DNA of 6,622 nucleotides from an uncultured Campylobacter sp. GTDB taxonomy: Bacteria; Campylobacterota; Campylobacteria; Campylobacterales; Campylobacteraceae. Below are positions 1-6,380 of this stretch, piece after piece; the stretch's first letter is position 1; each line of letters opens with the position of its first letter. Both the position numbers and the translations under genes were made by a program. The notes beneath the pieces are model-generated. The model had not been told where the DNA came from and ran no database searches. It saw only the letters and a program-made list of their open reading frames with translations. Where the stretch lies: the NCBI GenBank assembly GCA_938036585.1, contig CALHQN010000208.1, forward strand, positions 1 to 6,622, written 5' to 3'.

Positions 1-1
1 T

Positions 2-604
2 GTCGTTTCTCTTTCCGACTATAACAAATACAAACAAGGCTATTGTCTAAAAGAGGATAGAATTTTACCCAAAGAGGAGCTGTATAAACACGCTGTCGGA
101 GAATTTTTAGATAAAGAAATTATCGTATTAAAAAAGATAGCGAGTTATAGAGAGAACGACGATATAAAATATAAGTATTCCGCTGATTATTATGAGATGA
201 AAGACTTGAATTTTGGGAATTATCTTGAAATTTTAAAAAACAGCAGCAATAAAGTAAAAACTATTGAGGATCTGTATATTGCGGAACTAAAGGCGACTAC
301 AACGGATCCGAAACAATATTTGAAAGTTGATACTGTCGATAAAATAGTCGGTTTTACGAAGCCTTTGATTTTGTGCTTTGAGGATAGCGTATTTCTTATG
401 CTAGATAAAAATTTCATAATTAGAGACAACTTTTTTCAATCCAACTCTATTTTGCTATTTGATAAAATTCCAACTGAATATAACTTAAGAACATACTATG
501 AAAAATCTGGTAATTCGCCCAAATATTATTTCGATAATTGCGGTAATATAAAATATGATATAGAAAAAGAATACCTGGAAGGCAGGGAACTTAAAGGTGG
601 TTGA
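2..604 (+). CDS. Hypothetical protein, 3' part (5' end outside window)
   Basis: The reading frame is open from the left edge to a TGA at 602-604, giving 200 residues. An ATG at 197 lies inside the frame, but open coding upstream of it with the same composition argues that the true start lies outside the window. I do not recognise the family. The visible protein is rich in Lys, Tyr, Asp, Glu and Ile, with no signal peptide, membrane segment or metal-binding cysteine cluster. It contains a hydrophobic stretch (FTKPLILCFEDSVFLMLD) of alternating beta-like character and ends in a charged tail (YLEGRELKGG). It looks like a soluble cytoplasmic protein. Base composition is roughly 30% GC by eye, against about 50% for the rest of the window. 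It is the only gene on the plus strand and is convergent with the operon. This pattern suggests acquired or accessory DNA, but that is inference. Coding status is likely from the long open frame; function is unknown. Confidence 0.75.
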   Translation, partial: VVSLSDYNKYKQGYCLKEDRILPKEELYKHAVGEFLDKEIIVLKKIASYRENDDIKYKYSADYYEMKDLNFGNYLEILKNSSNKVKTIEDLYIAELKATTTDPKQYLKVDTVDKIVGFTKPLILCFEDSVFLMLDKNFIIRDNFFQSNSILLFDKIPTEYNLRTYYEKSGNSPKYYFDNCGNIKYDIEKEYLEGRELKGG

Positions 605-697
605 AAAGCCACGCTAAAACAAAATTTTAAAAAGCTCGATAGTCGCGTAAATTTTACTTTTAAAATTTTAAAATTTGCGTCTAAATTTAGCACCTTC
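605..697. other. AT-rich convergent intergenic region with imperfect inverted repeat
   Basis: This gap separates the 3' ends of two convergent genes. It is dominated by runs of A and T and by repeated AAATTT-type palindromes, including a perfect CTAAATTTAG at 681-690. The best hairpin pairs AAATTTTA (649-656) with TAAAATTT (669-676). A 2-nt bulge then separates these from a three-pair GC extension (644-646 with 677-679), and the loop is 12 nt. On the minus strand a T-rich stretch lies further downstream at about 621-635. It may act as a weak bidirectional terminator for both genes, but the stem is mostly A-T and there is no classical GC stem with an immediate U-run, so the assignment is tentative. 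Confidence 0.3.
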
Positions 698-1816
698 TTA
701 GTCCAAAAGTTTCTGCTTAAACAGCGGGATTTTGTAGCAAAAGGTGCTGCCCTCGCCAAGCTTCGAGCTGACGCTTTTTGCGATGCCGTAGCGCTTGCAA
801 ATTTTATCGATTATGTTTAACCCGAGGCCGAATCCGCCAAGAGCCGCGTTTTCGCGCGAGTATCTATCCCAGATCGCGCTCGTATCCTTTATGCCGATGC
901 CGAAATCCTGCACGCTAAAGACCGCTATGCTCACCCCCTTTTCCAGCCCGATGATGATCTTGCCGCCGGGGCGCGAGTATTTTATGGCGTTGCTTAGGGT
1001 GTTGTCGATGAGGCGCATTAGCGAGGTTTCGTCCATAAAGACGCTCACATCTGGCGCTATTCGCGATTGCAGACTTATGTTTTTGCTTTTTGCGACCAGA
1101 TAGATGAAATTTATCCTAGCGCCCAAAAACTCGCTCATATCGATGCGGCGGCTTTTGAAGCTCATCTTGCCGCTTTTGATGAAGTACTCCACGTCCTCGT
1201 AAGTAATTACCATCTGCTTAAGCGCGGATTTTATTCGCGCCGTGTGTTTGTCGCGCAGCCCAAGCATCTCGGTGTTGATGAGCGCGACGCCCAGAGGGGT
1301 CTTTAGCTCGTGCATCGCGTCGTTGAAAAACGCCTTGATGAGGTTGCTTTGCTGCGCGTAGAAATTTTTTATGATTTTGTAGTTAAACAGCGCGATGATG
1401 AGCGCTACGAAAATCGTGATAAAGATCGTAGAGATCGCGATAAATTCTATCTTTGCGTAGCTTATCTTTTTTGAGATGACGAAAAAATGCAGCTTGCCCT
1501 CATGCAGAAAGTGGCGCTTAAAAAATACCCGTCCGCCGAATTTCAGCGTAATAAATGCAAAATCCGGCGGCTGTACGCTTAGGTTTGATCTTAAAATTTC
1601 GCCGTTTGCGTTTAGGATCGCGTAGTCGTAGATTAGCTCGTCTTTTAGATTCAGATCCGCACCGGCTAGGGCTTCGCCGCTTTTTTGTATCAGCTCGGCG
1701 ACGTCGGCGCTCTCCTCGATTTTGGAGTTTAAATAGATGATATAAAGGCTCTCGCTTATAAAGGCGCCGATGATGAAAATCGCGCTAAAAAGCGTAAATT
1801 TAAACCCTTTAAGCAT
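698..1816 (-). CDS. Membrane sensor histidine kinase, OmpR-partner type
   Basis: This is a 372-residue sensor kinase, the partner of the response regulator just upstream. An N-terminal membrane helix (about 7-29) is followed by an extracytoplasmic segment of roughly 90 residues, then a second helix (about 124-145). The HisKA domain has its phosphoacceptor at H169 (FNDAMHELKTPLG). The HATPase domain shows an N box (LIDNTLSNAIKYS, N272 and N276), a G1 box (DFGIGI, 304-309) and a G2 box (GGFGLGLN, 327-334). H169 is only about 23 residues after the second helix, so no HAMP domain fits. The sensor segment has no cysteine and matches no input domain I can name. The open frame extends upstream to 1945, but that would overlap most of the regulator's effector domain. 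The ATG at 1816 places the first helix at the N-terminus and overlaps the regulator stop by 8 nt (ATGCTTAA), a usual coupled arrangement. The signal sensed is unknown. Confidence 0.93.
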   Translation of the reverse strand: MLKGFKFTLFSAIFIIGAFISESLYIIYLNSKIEESADVAELIQKSGEALAGADLNLKDELIYDYAILNANGEILRSNLSVQPPDFAFITLKFGGRVFFKRHFLHEGKLHFFVISKKISYAKIEFIAISTIFITIFVALIIALFNYKIIKNFYAQQSNLIKAFFNDAMHELKTPLGVALINTEMLGLRDKHTARIKSALKQMVITYEDVEYFIKSGKMSFKSRRIDMSEFLGARINFIYLVAKSKNISLQSRIAPDVSVFMDETSLMRLIDNTLSNAIKYSRPGGKIIIGLEKGVSIAVFSVQDFGIGIKDTSAIWDRYSRENAALGGFGLGLNIIDKICKRYGIAKSVSSKLGEGSTFCYKIPLFKQKLLD

Positions 1817-2462
1817 TGATCTTATATCCGAGTCCGCGGCTGGAGAGGATGAAATCGTTGCTCGTTTTGGAGCGGAGGTTGCTGATATGTACGCGCACAT
1901 CGACGCTGCCCGCTTCGCCGTCCCATACGTCGGCGATGAGTTCATCTACGCTAACGAACCTTTTGATATTGGCGAGCAGAAATTCTATAATCTTGATCTC
2001 TTTGGCGCTTAGCGATATCTCTTCGTCCGCGCGTTTTAAAATTTTTAAATTTGCAAAGTAGTGAAATTTATCCGCGATCTTGACGGCACCCTTTTCGTCG
2101 CCGAAATACTTTCGCATCAGCTCGCTTACTCTAAATTTAAGTTCGGCTAGGTGGAATGGCTTTTTTAGATATTCGTTGCAGCCTAGCTCGTAGCACTGGC
2201 TCAAATCGTCGATGTCGCCGAGCGAGGTCATCATCATTACGGGAGTGTTGAGGCCGAGGCTGCGCGCGTATCTAAGCACCTCTTCGCCCGAAACCTCCGG
2301 CACCTTGATGTCTAAAATCAGCAAGTGGTATGCATTCGCGGCGATCTTATCGCAGGCTGCGTCGCCGCTTTCGCATTCGTCCACCTCGTAGCCGAGCTCC
2401 TGTAGATACTCGCTTACGCTGCTTCTGTATTCGAAATCGTCCTCTAAAAGTAAAATTTTCAA
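1809..2462 (-). CDS. OmpR/PhoB-family response regulator
   Basis: This 217-residue two-domain transcriptional regulator is expected to be phosphorylated by the adjacent kinase and to bind DNA. The receiver domain (about 1-117) begins KILLLEDD, with acidic residues D8/D9, phosphoacceptor D51 (LLILDIKVPEVSG), switch T79 (MMMTS) and K101 in the KKPF loop. The C-terminal winged helix (about 125-217) carries family landmarks: LSAKEIKIIEFLLAN, the recognition region SVDVRVHISNLRSK, and the final SSRGLGYKI wing. All receiver catalytic positions are intact. The start is a TTG: it gives the standard family N-terminus, no earlier ATG or GTG is in a suitable place, and AGGA lies 7 nt upstream. It begins 26 nt after the psrC stop and so is probably on the psr transcript. 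It has four cysteines (30, 37, 90, 95). The target promoter is not shown by the sequence; psrA is the obvious candidate by position. Confidence 0.95.
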   Translation of the reverse strand: MKILLLEDDFEYRSSVSEYLQELGYEVDECESGDAACDKIAANAYHLLILDIKVPEVSGEEVLRYARSLGLNTPVMMMTSLGDIDDLSQCYELGCNEYLKKPFHLAELKFRVSELMRKYFGDEKGAVKIADKFHYFANLKILKRADEEISLSAKEIKIIEFLLANIKRFVSVDELIADVWDGEAGSVDVRVHISNLRSKTSNDFILSSRGLGYKINA

Positions 2463-2469
2463 ACCCGTT

Positions 2470-2473
2470 TCCT
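2470..2473 (-). promoter_or_regulatory. Ribosome binding site deciding the TTG start of the response regulator
   Basis: Minus-strand AGGA sits 7 nt before a TTG at 2462-2460. The TTG is needed to encode the invariant KILLLEDD N-terminus, and no ATG occurs nearby, so this site supports a TTG start. It lies 4 nt beyond the stem of the hairpin at 2478-2499, so the RNA structure could affect ribosome access. Confidence 0.6.
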
Positions 2474-2477
2474 AAAT

Positions 2478-2499
2478 CGGGAGCGAGATTACGCTCCCG
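2478..2499 (-). promoter_or_regulatory. GC-rich hairpin at the psrC / response regulator junction
   Basis: A perfect 8-bp inverted repeat, CGGGAGCG and CGCTCCCG, encloses a 6-nt loop (TAATCT on the minus strand). The psrC stop codon (2491-2489) lies inside the loop. Seven of the eight pairs are G-C. On the transcript the stem is followed by ATTTAGGAAACG rather than a U-run, so it is not a standard intrinsic terminator. It could be a processing or 3'-end stabilising element that sets psrABC above the regulator genes, an attenuator, or a structure near the regulator's ribosome binding site. The structure is seen; the role is inferred. Confidence 0.6.
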
Positions 2500-3460
2500 T
2501 GCAAATTTGCCCCGCATATACGATGTAGTAGCGAAGCAGAATGACGCCGCAAAGCACGACGAAAGAATTTAAAACTATAAACGCAGGCTTGTAGGCGTGA
2601 TTTTTCAGCGCCGTAAAGGCGATGATGATCGGAGCGATGAGCCCCGTGCCTAAAACGCCGATCCAGAAAATTTTGCCGTAAACCTCGTGCGTCAAAGCCT
2701 GCTGTGCCGCAAGCGCGCTAGTGCCGCCCTCGAAATACATCCCGACAAATAGAATGAACAAAAGCGGGATCTCAAAAAGTATCGCGCGCAGATCAAGCAC
2801 CAAAAGGTATTTTATGCTATCTTTGTTTAACGAGCCTTTAAAAAACAAAAGTCCAACTAAAATGCTCGCCGCGATGCCGCTGGAAAAGCCCGATAGCAAA
2901 AATAAAATCGGCAGCACCGGAGTATTCCAAAGCGGAATTTTCATCACCGCGCTTAACAAAAAGCCCGTATATGCGCCCACGCAAAGAGCAAGGATAAATA
3001 AAATTCGCTCGAAGAGTTTGGAAGCTTTGGCAAACGAGCTTAGTAAATTTACGATAGGTCGCAGAAAGGCTAGCAGTTTAAATTTACAAATTTCCTCGCC
3101 GAAGACGCATAGCGCAAATACAAAGCTAAGCGGCACGTAGATTAAAAGCGCCGCCACGCCGAGGCTCATTACGGAGCCGAAGTTAAATTTTATCAGCAAA
3201 AGATAGAATGTAAGCGGCTTGCCAAGATCAAAGATCAAAAGCAAAAGCCCCGCGCAGATCGTGATCGGCGCCGTGATCGCACCTGCTCTAATCATCGCGT
3301 CCCAGATGGAATTTTGCTCGCTTTCGTGGCGGTTCCATTTGACTAAAAGCGCCACCATCGTCGCTCCCGCGCTAAGACCCGCCAAAAATAGATAGATCGC
3401 AATCGGCCAAGGCCAGTAAATTTCAGAATATTGGCTCATATCGCCCCACATATTATTCAT
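2489..3460 (-). CDS. psrC: Polysulfide reductase membrane subunit PsrC (NrfD family)
   Basis: This 323-residue integral membrane anchor takes electrons from the quinol pool and passes them to the PsrB iron-sulfur subunit. Eight hydrophobic helices can be seen, at about 18-41, 60-79, 96-120, 152-173, 181-207, 217-243, 263-285 and 293-316. NrfD-family landmarks include PWPIAIYLFLAGLSAGA near the N-terminus, GAYTGFLLS (162-170), DLRAILFE (223-230) and LLRYYIVYAGQ (308-318). The tyrosine and the acidic residues are the kind tied to quinone binding and proton transfer in structurally known PsrC. There are no paired histidines in the pattern of a haem b subunit, which separates it from PhsC. The ATG at 3460 has GGGGGA 4 nt upstream and overlaps the psrB stop by 8 nt (ATGAATAA); later in-frame ATGs at 3451 and 3439 are possible but less well placed. 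A strong hairpin encloses its stop codon. Confidence 0.92.
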   Translation of the reverse strand: MNNMWGDMSQYSEIYWPWPIAIYLFLAGLSAGATMVALLVKWNRHESEQNSIWDAMIRAGAITAPITICAGLLLLIFDLGKPLTFYLLLIKFNFGSVMSLGVAALLIYVPLSFVFALCVFGEEICKFKLLAFLRPIVNLLSSFAKASKLFERILFILALCVGAYTGFLLSAVMKIPLWNTPVLPILFLLSGFSSGIAASILVGLLFFKGSLNKDSIKYLLVLDLRAILFEIPLLFILFVGMYFEGGTSALAAQQALTHEVYGKIFWIGVLGTGLIAPIIIAFTALKNHAYKPAFIVLNSFVVLCGVILLRYYIVYAGQICTGA

Positions 3461-4019
3461 AGCGTCCCCCTTTTTTGTTTTTGATATTCGCTAGGCGCGG
3501 TTTGGTGTTTAGATACGCTTTCGGATATTCTACGCTCGTTTTGGCTAGCAGCTTATTTACCCCAGAGCCCGCGTCGTTTACGTCGCCGAAAACTAAAGCG
3601 TCGGTCGGGCACACGCTTACGCAGGCAGGCTGCAAGCCTTTACTGGTGCGGTTCGTGTAGCAAAAGGTGCATTTGCCGATAGCGTGCGTGATAGGATCGA
3701 CAAATCTAGCGTCGTAAGGACAGGCCAGGATGCAATATTTGCAGCTGACGCAAAGCCTCTCGTCTATGAGCGTTACGCCGTCTTTGGTTTTAAAGCTCGC
3801 TCCCGTAGGGCAGACGTCCACGCAGGGGCTATCCTCGCACATAACGCAGCTGGCGCGCGAATAATCGAGCTTTAAATTTGGAAAAACGCCGCTTGTTTTG
3901 CCGTGCACTTGCAGCCTATAAACGCCGCTCGGTACGCCGTTTTCGTTTCTGCACGCAACCGAACAGGCTTGGCAACCTATACATAAATTTTCGTCGTGAA
4001 TCATTATGAGTTTTTTCAT
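3453..4019 (-). CDS. psrB: Polysulfide reductase iron-sulfur subunit PsrB (4x[4Fe-4S])
   Basis: This 188-residue ferredoxin-like electron-transfer subunit links PsrC to PsrA. Sixteen cysteines fall into four cluster-binding groups: C13/16/19/23 (LCIGCQACSVAC), C58/61/66/70 (CVMCEDSPCVDVCP), C90/93/96/100 (LCVSCKYCILACP) and C117/120/133/137 (CTFC, then CVSVCP). This is the complete DmsB/PsrB/NrfC-type set for four [4Fe-4S] clusters. It has no signal peptide, so it is expected to travel to the extracytoplasmic face with the Tat-exported PsrA. An in-frame TTG at 4034 would add five residues, but the ATG at 4019 has AAGGGG 5 nt upstream and gives the usual N-terminus (MKKLIMIHDENLC), so I chose 4019. 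It begins 11 nt after psrA and overlaps psrC by 8 nt. The role is secure; whether the donor enzyme reduces polysulfide or thiosulfate is less so. Confidence 0.95.
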   Translation of the reverse strand: MKKLIMIHDENLCIGCQACSVACRNENGVPSGVYRLQVHGKTSGVFPNLKLDYSRASCVMCEDSPCVDVCPTGASFKTKDGVTLIDERLCVSCKYCILACPYDARFVDPITHAIGKCTFCYTNRTSKGLQPACVSVCPTDALVFGDVNDAGSGVNKLLAKTSVEYPKAYLNTKPRLANIKNKKGGRYE

Positions 4020-4030
4020 AACCGCCCCTT

Positions 4031-6295
4031 TCAAATTTTAACTATATCGACGCCGACGTTGGTTACCATCGTGCTTACCACAGGACCCGCAGCCGGATCG
4101 AGAAGGACGCTTTGGTTGGTGCCTACGCCGTTCGTGCGCTTTAGCCCGGGGCTTACGTGCCCAAAGCCGTGGTATAAAAATAGGCAATCGTCCCTGATGC
4201 CTTGCGTGACGAAAATTTTAGCCTTTTGCTCGCCGAATTTATTTTTAAGCTTCACGATATCGCCCGTCTTTAGTCCCTCCGCTTTTGCAGAAGTAGGGCT
4301 GATCCAAACCGGCGATTCGCTCATCATATCGTTTAAAATTTTGACATTTTGAGTGTGACCGTTGGTGTGAAGCGCGGTCTTGCCGGTCATCAGGCAGTAT
4401 TTGTGCCCGCCGAATACATCCATACCCTCGGTGTTTAAGCAGCCGTATCCCGCGAAAAGCTCCTCCACTTTCGGCGCAAAAAGCTCGATCTTGCCGCTCG
4501 GGGTTTTAAATTTCATCTGAGAGCTCATCTCGCCGTTTTCGTCCACGAACTCCGCCGCGGCAGGATATTTATCGATAAATTTAGCCACGAGCTTCGGCTC
4601 TCGGTAGTATAGCTTCGGTACCTTGTAGCTTACGTAGCCGTTCTTGATTAAATTTGCGATCAGCTCGGCGTTGCCTTTGGCTTGCTGCATGCGGTATTCG
4701 TCGATGTTGTTCCAGGTGTAGTCCTGATCGATCTTCATCACTCTCGCAAGTTCTCTAAAAATTTCATAGCCGCACTTCGTATCGCCCACCGGCTCGACGG
4801 CTTTGTTTCGCATCACAAATCCAGGCGCGGTGCCGCCTTTGTTTTGAATCGACTCGTCGCGCTCCAAATACGTGGATTCGGGTAAGATCACGTCGGCTAG
4901 GCACGCGAAGTCGCTCATATACACGTCGATTGCGAGCACGAAGTCTAGCTTTTTGATCGCCTCTACGCTCTTATTCACGCCCGCAACGTTGATGAGGTGG
5001 TTAAAGCGCGTGCTGACCCAGCCTTTTACAGGGTAAGGCTTTTCGCTTAAAATCGTAGGCGCGATCTGCATTAAAACGCCGTGTTTGCGTGGCACGAAGA
5101 AATTTTCGCTACCTTCTTCGCCGCAGCCGTCGATGCGCGCGGTCTTTGGAATTTTAAAATTTTTATCCGGGTTTGAGATAGTAGGGAATAGATCCTCTTT
5201 GCAAAGCGCGTTGAAGGTTTTGGAGTCTTTAGAGAAGTAAATTCCGCCCTTTTTCTCGACATTTCCCATCAGTGCGTTTGCGATCGCGATGGCGCGCGTG
5301 CGGATATATTCGGCCTTAGCGGTCGTGGTTTTGTGCCCCCAGTCGATTACGACTGCGGGAGCCGCGGCGTAAATTTCATTTGCGATGCGCTCTACCTTGT
5401 CCGCTTTGATGCCCGTGATGGCCTCTTGCCAAAGCGGCGTCGTATCCTTCACGGACTCCCTTAGCTCCTCTAGCCCCACGGCGTATTGTTCGATAAATTT
5501 TTTGTCGTATTTGTTATCGCGCAGCCAGACGTGAATTAGCGCCATTAAAAACGCCGCGTCGGTTCCCGGTTTTATCGGTAGCCACTCGTCTGCTTTGGAG
5601 GCTACGGTGCTGAAGCGCGGATCGAGAACCAAAAGCTTTACGTCCTCTCTGCTCGCGGCTTTTGCGAGCTTTTTGGTTTTTGAGATGTCGATGCCCTCAA
5701 AAAGGTTGTGGCCGAAATTTACGATATATTTTGCGTCGCCGTAGTCTCTTTGCATATTAGCGCCGAAAGTGTGCGGCACGGCGATATTGTAGGTGACCGG
5801 GCAACAGGACCAGTGCGAGTAGATATTCGGGCTGCCGTAGGCACAGGCGAAATTCATCATCTGAGTGTGGTGCTCGCCCGTTTTGGAGGTAAAAACTACG
5901 CTTTGCGGGCCGTATTTTTGCGAAATCTCGTCTAGCCTCTGCGCGCAAATTTTAAGCGCCTCGTCCCAGCTCGCCTCTCTAAATTTGCCCTCGCCGCGCT
6001 CGCCTACGCGAATGAGCGGCTTAATGAGCCTTTGATCGTCGTAGAGCTGATTGATGCCCGCTCCGCCGCGAGCGCAGACGGAGGTTTTGTTTGAAAATCT
6101 GTGGTTGCCCTCGATGAGAGCGCCGCGGCCGTCTTTGACGGTCACCTCGATAGGACAGCGCGAAGAGCACATCTCGCAGACGCTGGCGACTTTCTTTTCC
6201 GTCCCGCCGGTGACCGCGCTAGCGTTTAAATTTAGATTTAGCGTCGCTAGCGTGCCGATCGCGGCGCTGCTTTTTAGGAAATTTCGTCTATTCAT
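4031..6295 (-). CDS. psrA: Polysulfide/thiosulfate reductase catalytic subunit (molybdopterin), PsrA/PhsA family
   Basis: This 754-residue catalytic subunit of the DMSO-reductase superfamily has a length close to that usual for PsrA and PhsA. A twin-arginine signal (MNRRNFLKSSAAIG) is followed by a short hydrophobic stretch ending near ASA at residue 27. Next come the N-terminal [4Fe-4S] ligands C40, C43, C47 and C74 (CEMCSSRC, then SVCARGG). The cofactor region shows SHWSCCP (160-166), where C165 best fits the H-x-S-x-C molybdenum-ligand position. It also shows GHNLFEG (195-201), LDPRFSTVASKADEWLPIKPG (224-244) and CLADVILPESTYLERDE (465-481). The C-terminal molybdopterin-binding domain includes LMTGKTALHTNGHTQN (635-650). 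The ATG at 6295 has AAGGAG 5 nt upstream. It is the first gene of a psrABC set. With an NrfD-type partner, polysulfide (or sulfur) is the more likely substrate; thiosulfate remains possible. At 754 residues it is shorter than typical TtrA or ArrA. Confidence 0.9.
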   Translation of the reverse strand: MNRRNFLKSSAAIGTLATLNLNLNASAVTGGTEKKVASVCEMCSSRCPIEVTVKDGRGALIEGNHRFSNKTSVCARGGAGINQLYDDQRLIKPLIRVGERGEGKFREASWDEALKICAQRLDEISQKYGPQSVVFTSKTGEHHTQMMNFACAYGSPNIYSHWSCCPVTYNIAVPHTFGANMQRDYGDAKYIVNFGHNLFEGIDISKTKKLAKAASREDVKLLVLDPRFSTVASKADEWLPIKPGTDAAFLMALIHVWLRDNKYDKKFIEQYAVGLEELRESVKDTTPLWQEAITGIKADKVERIANEIYAAAPAVVIDWGHKTTTAKAEYIRTRAIAIANALMGNVEKKGGIYFSKDSKTFNALCKEDLFPTISNPDKNFKIPKTARIDGCGEEGSENFFVPRKHGVLMQIAPTILSEKPYPVKGWVSTRFNHLINVAGVNKSVEAIKKLDFVLAIDVYMSDFACLADVILPESTYLERDESIQNKGGTAPGFVMRNKAVEPVGDTKCGYEIFRELARVMKIDQDYTWNNIDEYRMQQAKGNAELIANLIKNGYVSYKVPKLYYREPKLVAKFIDKYPAAAEFVDENGEMSSQMKFKTPSGKIELFAPKVEELFAGYGCLNTEGMDVFGGHKYCLMTGKTALHTNGHTQNVKILNDMMSESPVWISPTSAKAEGLKTGDIVKLKNKFGEQKAKIFVTQGIRDDCLFLYHGFGHVSPGLKRTNGVGTNQSVLLDPAAGPVVSTMVTNVGVDIVKI

Positions 6296-6300
6296 AAAAA

Positions 6301-6306
6301 CTCCTT
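6301..6306 (-). promoter_or_regulatory. Strong ribosome binding site of psrA
   Basis: AAGGAG on the minus strand lies 5 nt before the psrA ATG. It is the strongest Shine-Dalgarno in the window and fixes the start at 6295, which in turn places the twin-arginine motif at residues 3-4. Confidence 0.8.
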
Positions 6307-6326
6307 ACCTTTAAATTTCGGTAGGA

Positions 6327-6332
6327 ATTCTA
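6327..6332 (-). promoter_or_regulatory. Possible -10 element of the psrABC operon promoter
   Basis: TAGAAT on the minus strand matches TATAAT at five of six positions and lies about 31 nt before the psrA start. Upstream, between 6338 and 6360, is a T-rich stretch (ACCTTATTTTTACG) with no good -35 hexamer. Campylobacter vegetative promoters commonly lack a conserved -35 and have T-rich upstream DNA, so this is compatible. The 85-base gap after the upstream exporter gene leaves room for a promoter. I saw no convincing inverted-repeat operator here. Confidence 0.35.
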
Positions 6333-6380
6333 AGGCTTCATCGTAAAAATAAGGTTAATTTTGATAATGCAGCTTTTGGC

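Noticed and set aside
1817..1945. An upstream extension of the histidine kinase frame starting at 1945
   Set aside because: It would overlap the response regulator's DNA-binding domain over more than 120 bases, and its Ser/Ala/Arg-rich composition looks like an out-of-frame shadow. The ATG at 1816 begins directly before the first membrane helix.
2478..2499. Classical rho-independent terminator after psrC
   Set aside because: The stem is strong, but it is followed by ATTTAGGAAACG on the transcript rather than a U-run. I list it as a regulatory hairpin instead.
2721..3140. A 139-codon plus-strand open frame opposite psrC
   Set aside because: It is the antisense of a clearly conserved membrane protein gene, and its Lys/Ser-rich product is typical of a shadow frame. 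No convincing ribosome binding site or domain was seen.
4020..4034. TTG start at 4034 for psrB
   Set aside because: The AAGGGG Shine-Dalgarno lies inside that extension and is well spaced for the ATG at 4019.
3996..4352. A 118-codon plus-strand open frame across the psrB/psrA junction
   Set aside because: It lies antisense to two well-supported genes and shows no recognisable domain.
6303..6335. CCTTA (6331-6335) could pair with TAAGG (6303-6307) and hide the psrA ribosome binding site
   Set aside because: Only five pairs over a long loop; it competes with another weak pairing (TACC with GGTA). If the -10 at 6327-6332 is real, the upstream arm would not be transcribed.
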